DNA of 64,000 nucleotides from Lutraria lutraria (lineage: Eukaryota; Mollusca; Bivalvia; Venerida; Mactridae): contig OZ026835.1 in NCBI GenBank assembly GCA_964023205.1, positions 11,738,414 through 11,802,413 on the forward strand, given 5' to 3'. Below, in pieces: positions 63,690-64,000 of the stretch. The stretch's first letter is position 1, and the number at the start of each line of letters is the position of its first letter. Both the position numbers and the translations under genes were made by a program. The notes under the pieces were generated by a model. It saw only the letters and a program-made list of their open reading frames with translations, had not been told where the DNA came from and did not search any database.

Positions 63690-64000
63690 AATTTTTTTAC
63701 GTTTTTTGTTTTACTGATATCTTGGACAAGCTGAAACATGGTTCATTTTGAGTCAAAACCTAGGTCACTGGTTCAAATCCCAGAAAAACCTTGTTAACAG
63801 TCTGGATGTCACAGCTTTGACTGGATCTTCACCAAACCTTGTCAGAATGTTTTTAATGATACGTTAGACAAGTTCGAACATGGGTCTTCTATGGTGAAAA
63901 AAATAGGTCACCAGGTCAAATCCCAGGAAAACCTGTTAACACTCTTAAGTCAACAGTTTTTGTTTTGATCTTCATCAAGCCTTGTCAAAAATTTTGTCTC
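63690..64000 (+). repeat. 142 bp tandem repeat running off the right edge
   Basis: CTTGGACAAGCTGAAACATG at 63,721 restarts as GTTAGACAAGTTCGAACATG at 63,863. Both units share AGGTCAC.GGT.CAAATCCCA and CTTGTTAAC-like blocks. At least two units are visible. Confidence 0.8.

Overview
This window looks like animal nuclear DNA, most probably from a bivalve mollusc. It is AT-rich. Its genes are split by introns with GT/AG boundaries, and tRNA-headed SINEs, fold-back MITEs and elements with internal monomers of about 130-165 bp are scattered through introns and spacers. The phylum is inferred from the repeat style and from how far the recognisable proteins diverge from vertebrate forms; no species can be named.

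Region 1-22,200 is a tandem duplication of a GDP-L-fucose synthase (GFUS) locus. Copy 1 is cut by the left edge and only its last exons are present (1-3,291). Copy 2 (9,753-20,288) has the first coding exon and the last four exons. I found none of the middle exons, which should carry the catalytic Ser-Tyr-Lys residues, in the 7.3 kb between. The surviving exons still join in frame. That 7.3 kb holds a 3.4 kb element with terminal inverted repeats, two tRNA-like SINE heads and an 870 bp giant hairpin. Intron and 3' flank sequences of the two copies align, so copy-specific insertions and deletions can be read directly, including one MITE with a 9 bp target-site duplication.

Region 23,865-30,517 is a complete seven-exon minus-strand gene for a SKA3-like kinetochore protein (431 aa predicted). 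Three of its introns carry whole transposable elements.

Region 37,846-42,003 is the 3' part of a plus-strand gene for a single-pass membrane protein with an FSNPAY endocytosis-type motif and a long, acidic, serine-rich cytoplasmic tail. The tail repeats a short acidic aromatic/hydrophobic motif about eight times. The upstream exons were not found.

Region 43,114-53,954 is a second, recent tandem duplication with units of 5.7 and 5.1 kb. Each unit carries a G/A-rich minisatellite and one copy of an exon encoding the start MSEQT of an unidentified plus-strand gene. Possible continuation exons lie at 59,303 and 61,514. From 53,955 to 64,000 the window is otherwise intronic or intergenic DNA with MITEs, SINEs and a 142 bp tandem repeat at the right edge. 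I see no rRNA, CRISPR, bacterial operon or intact autonomous transposon.
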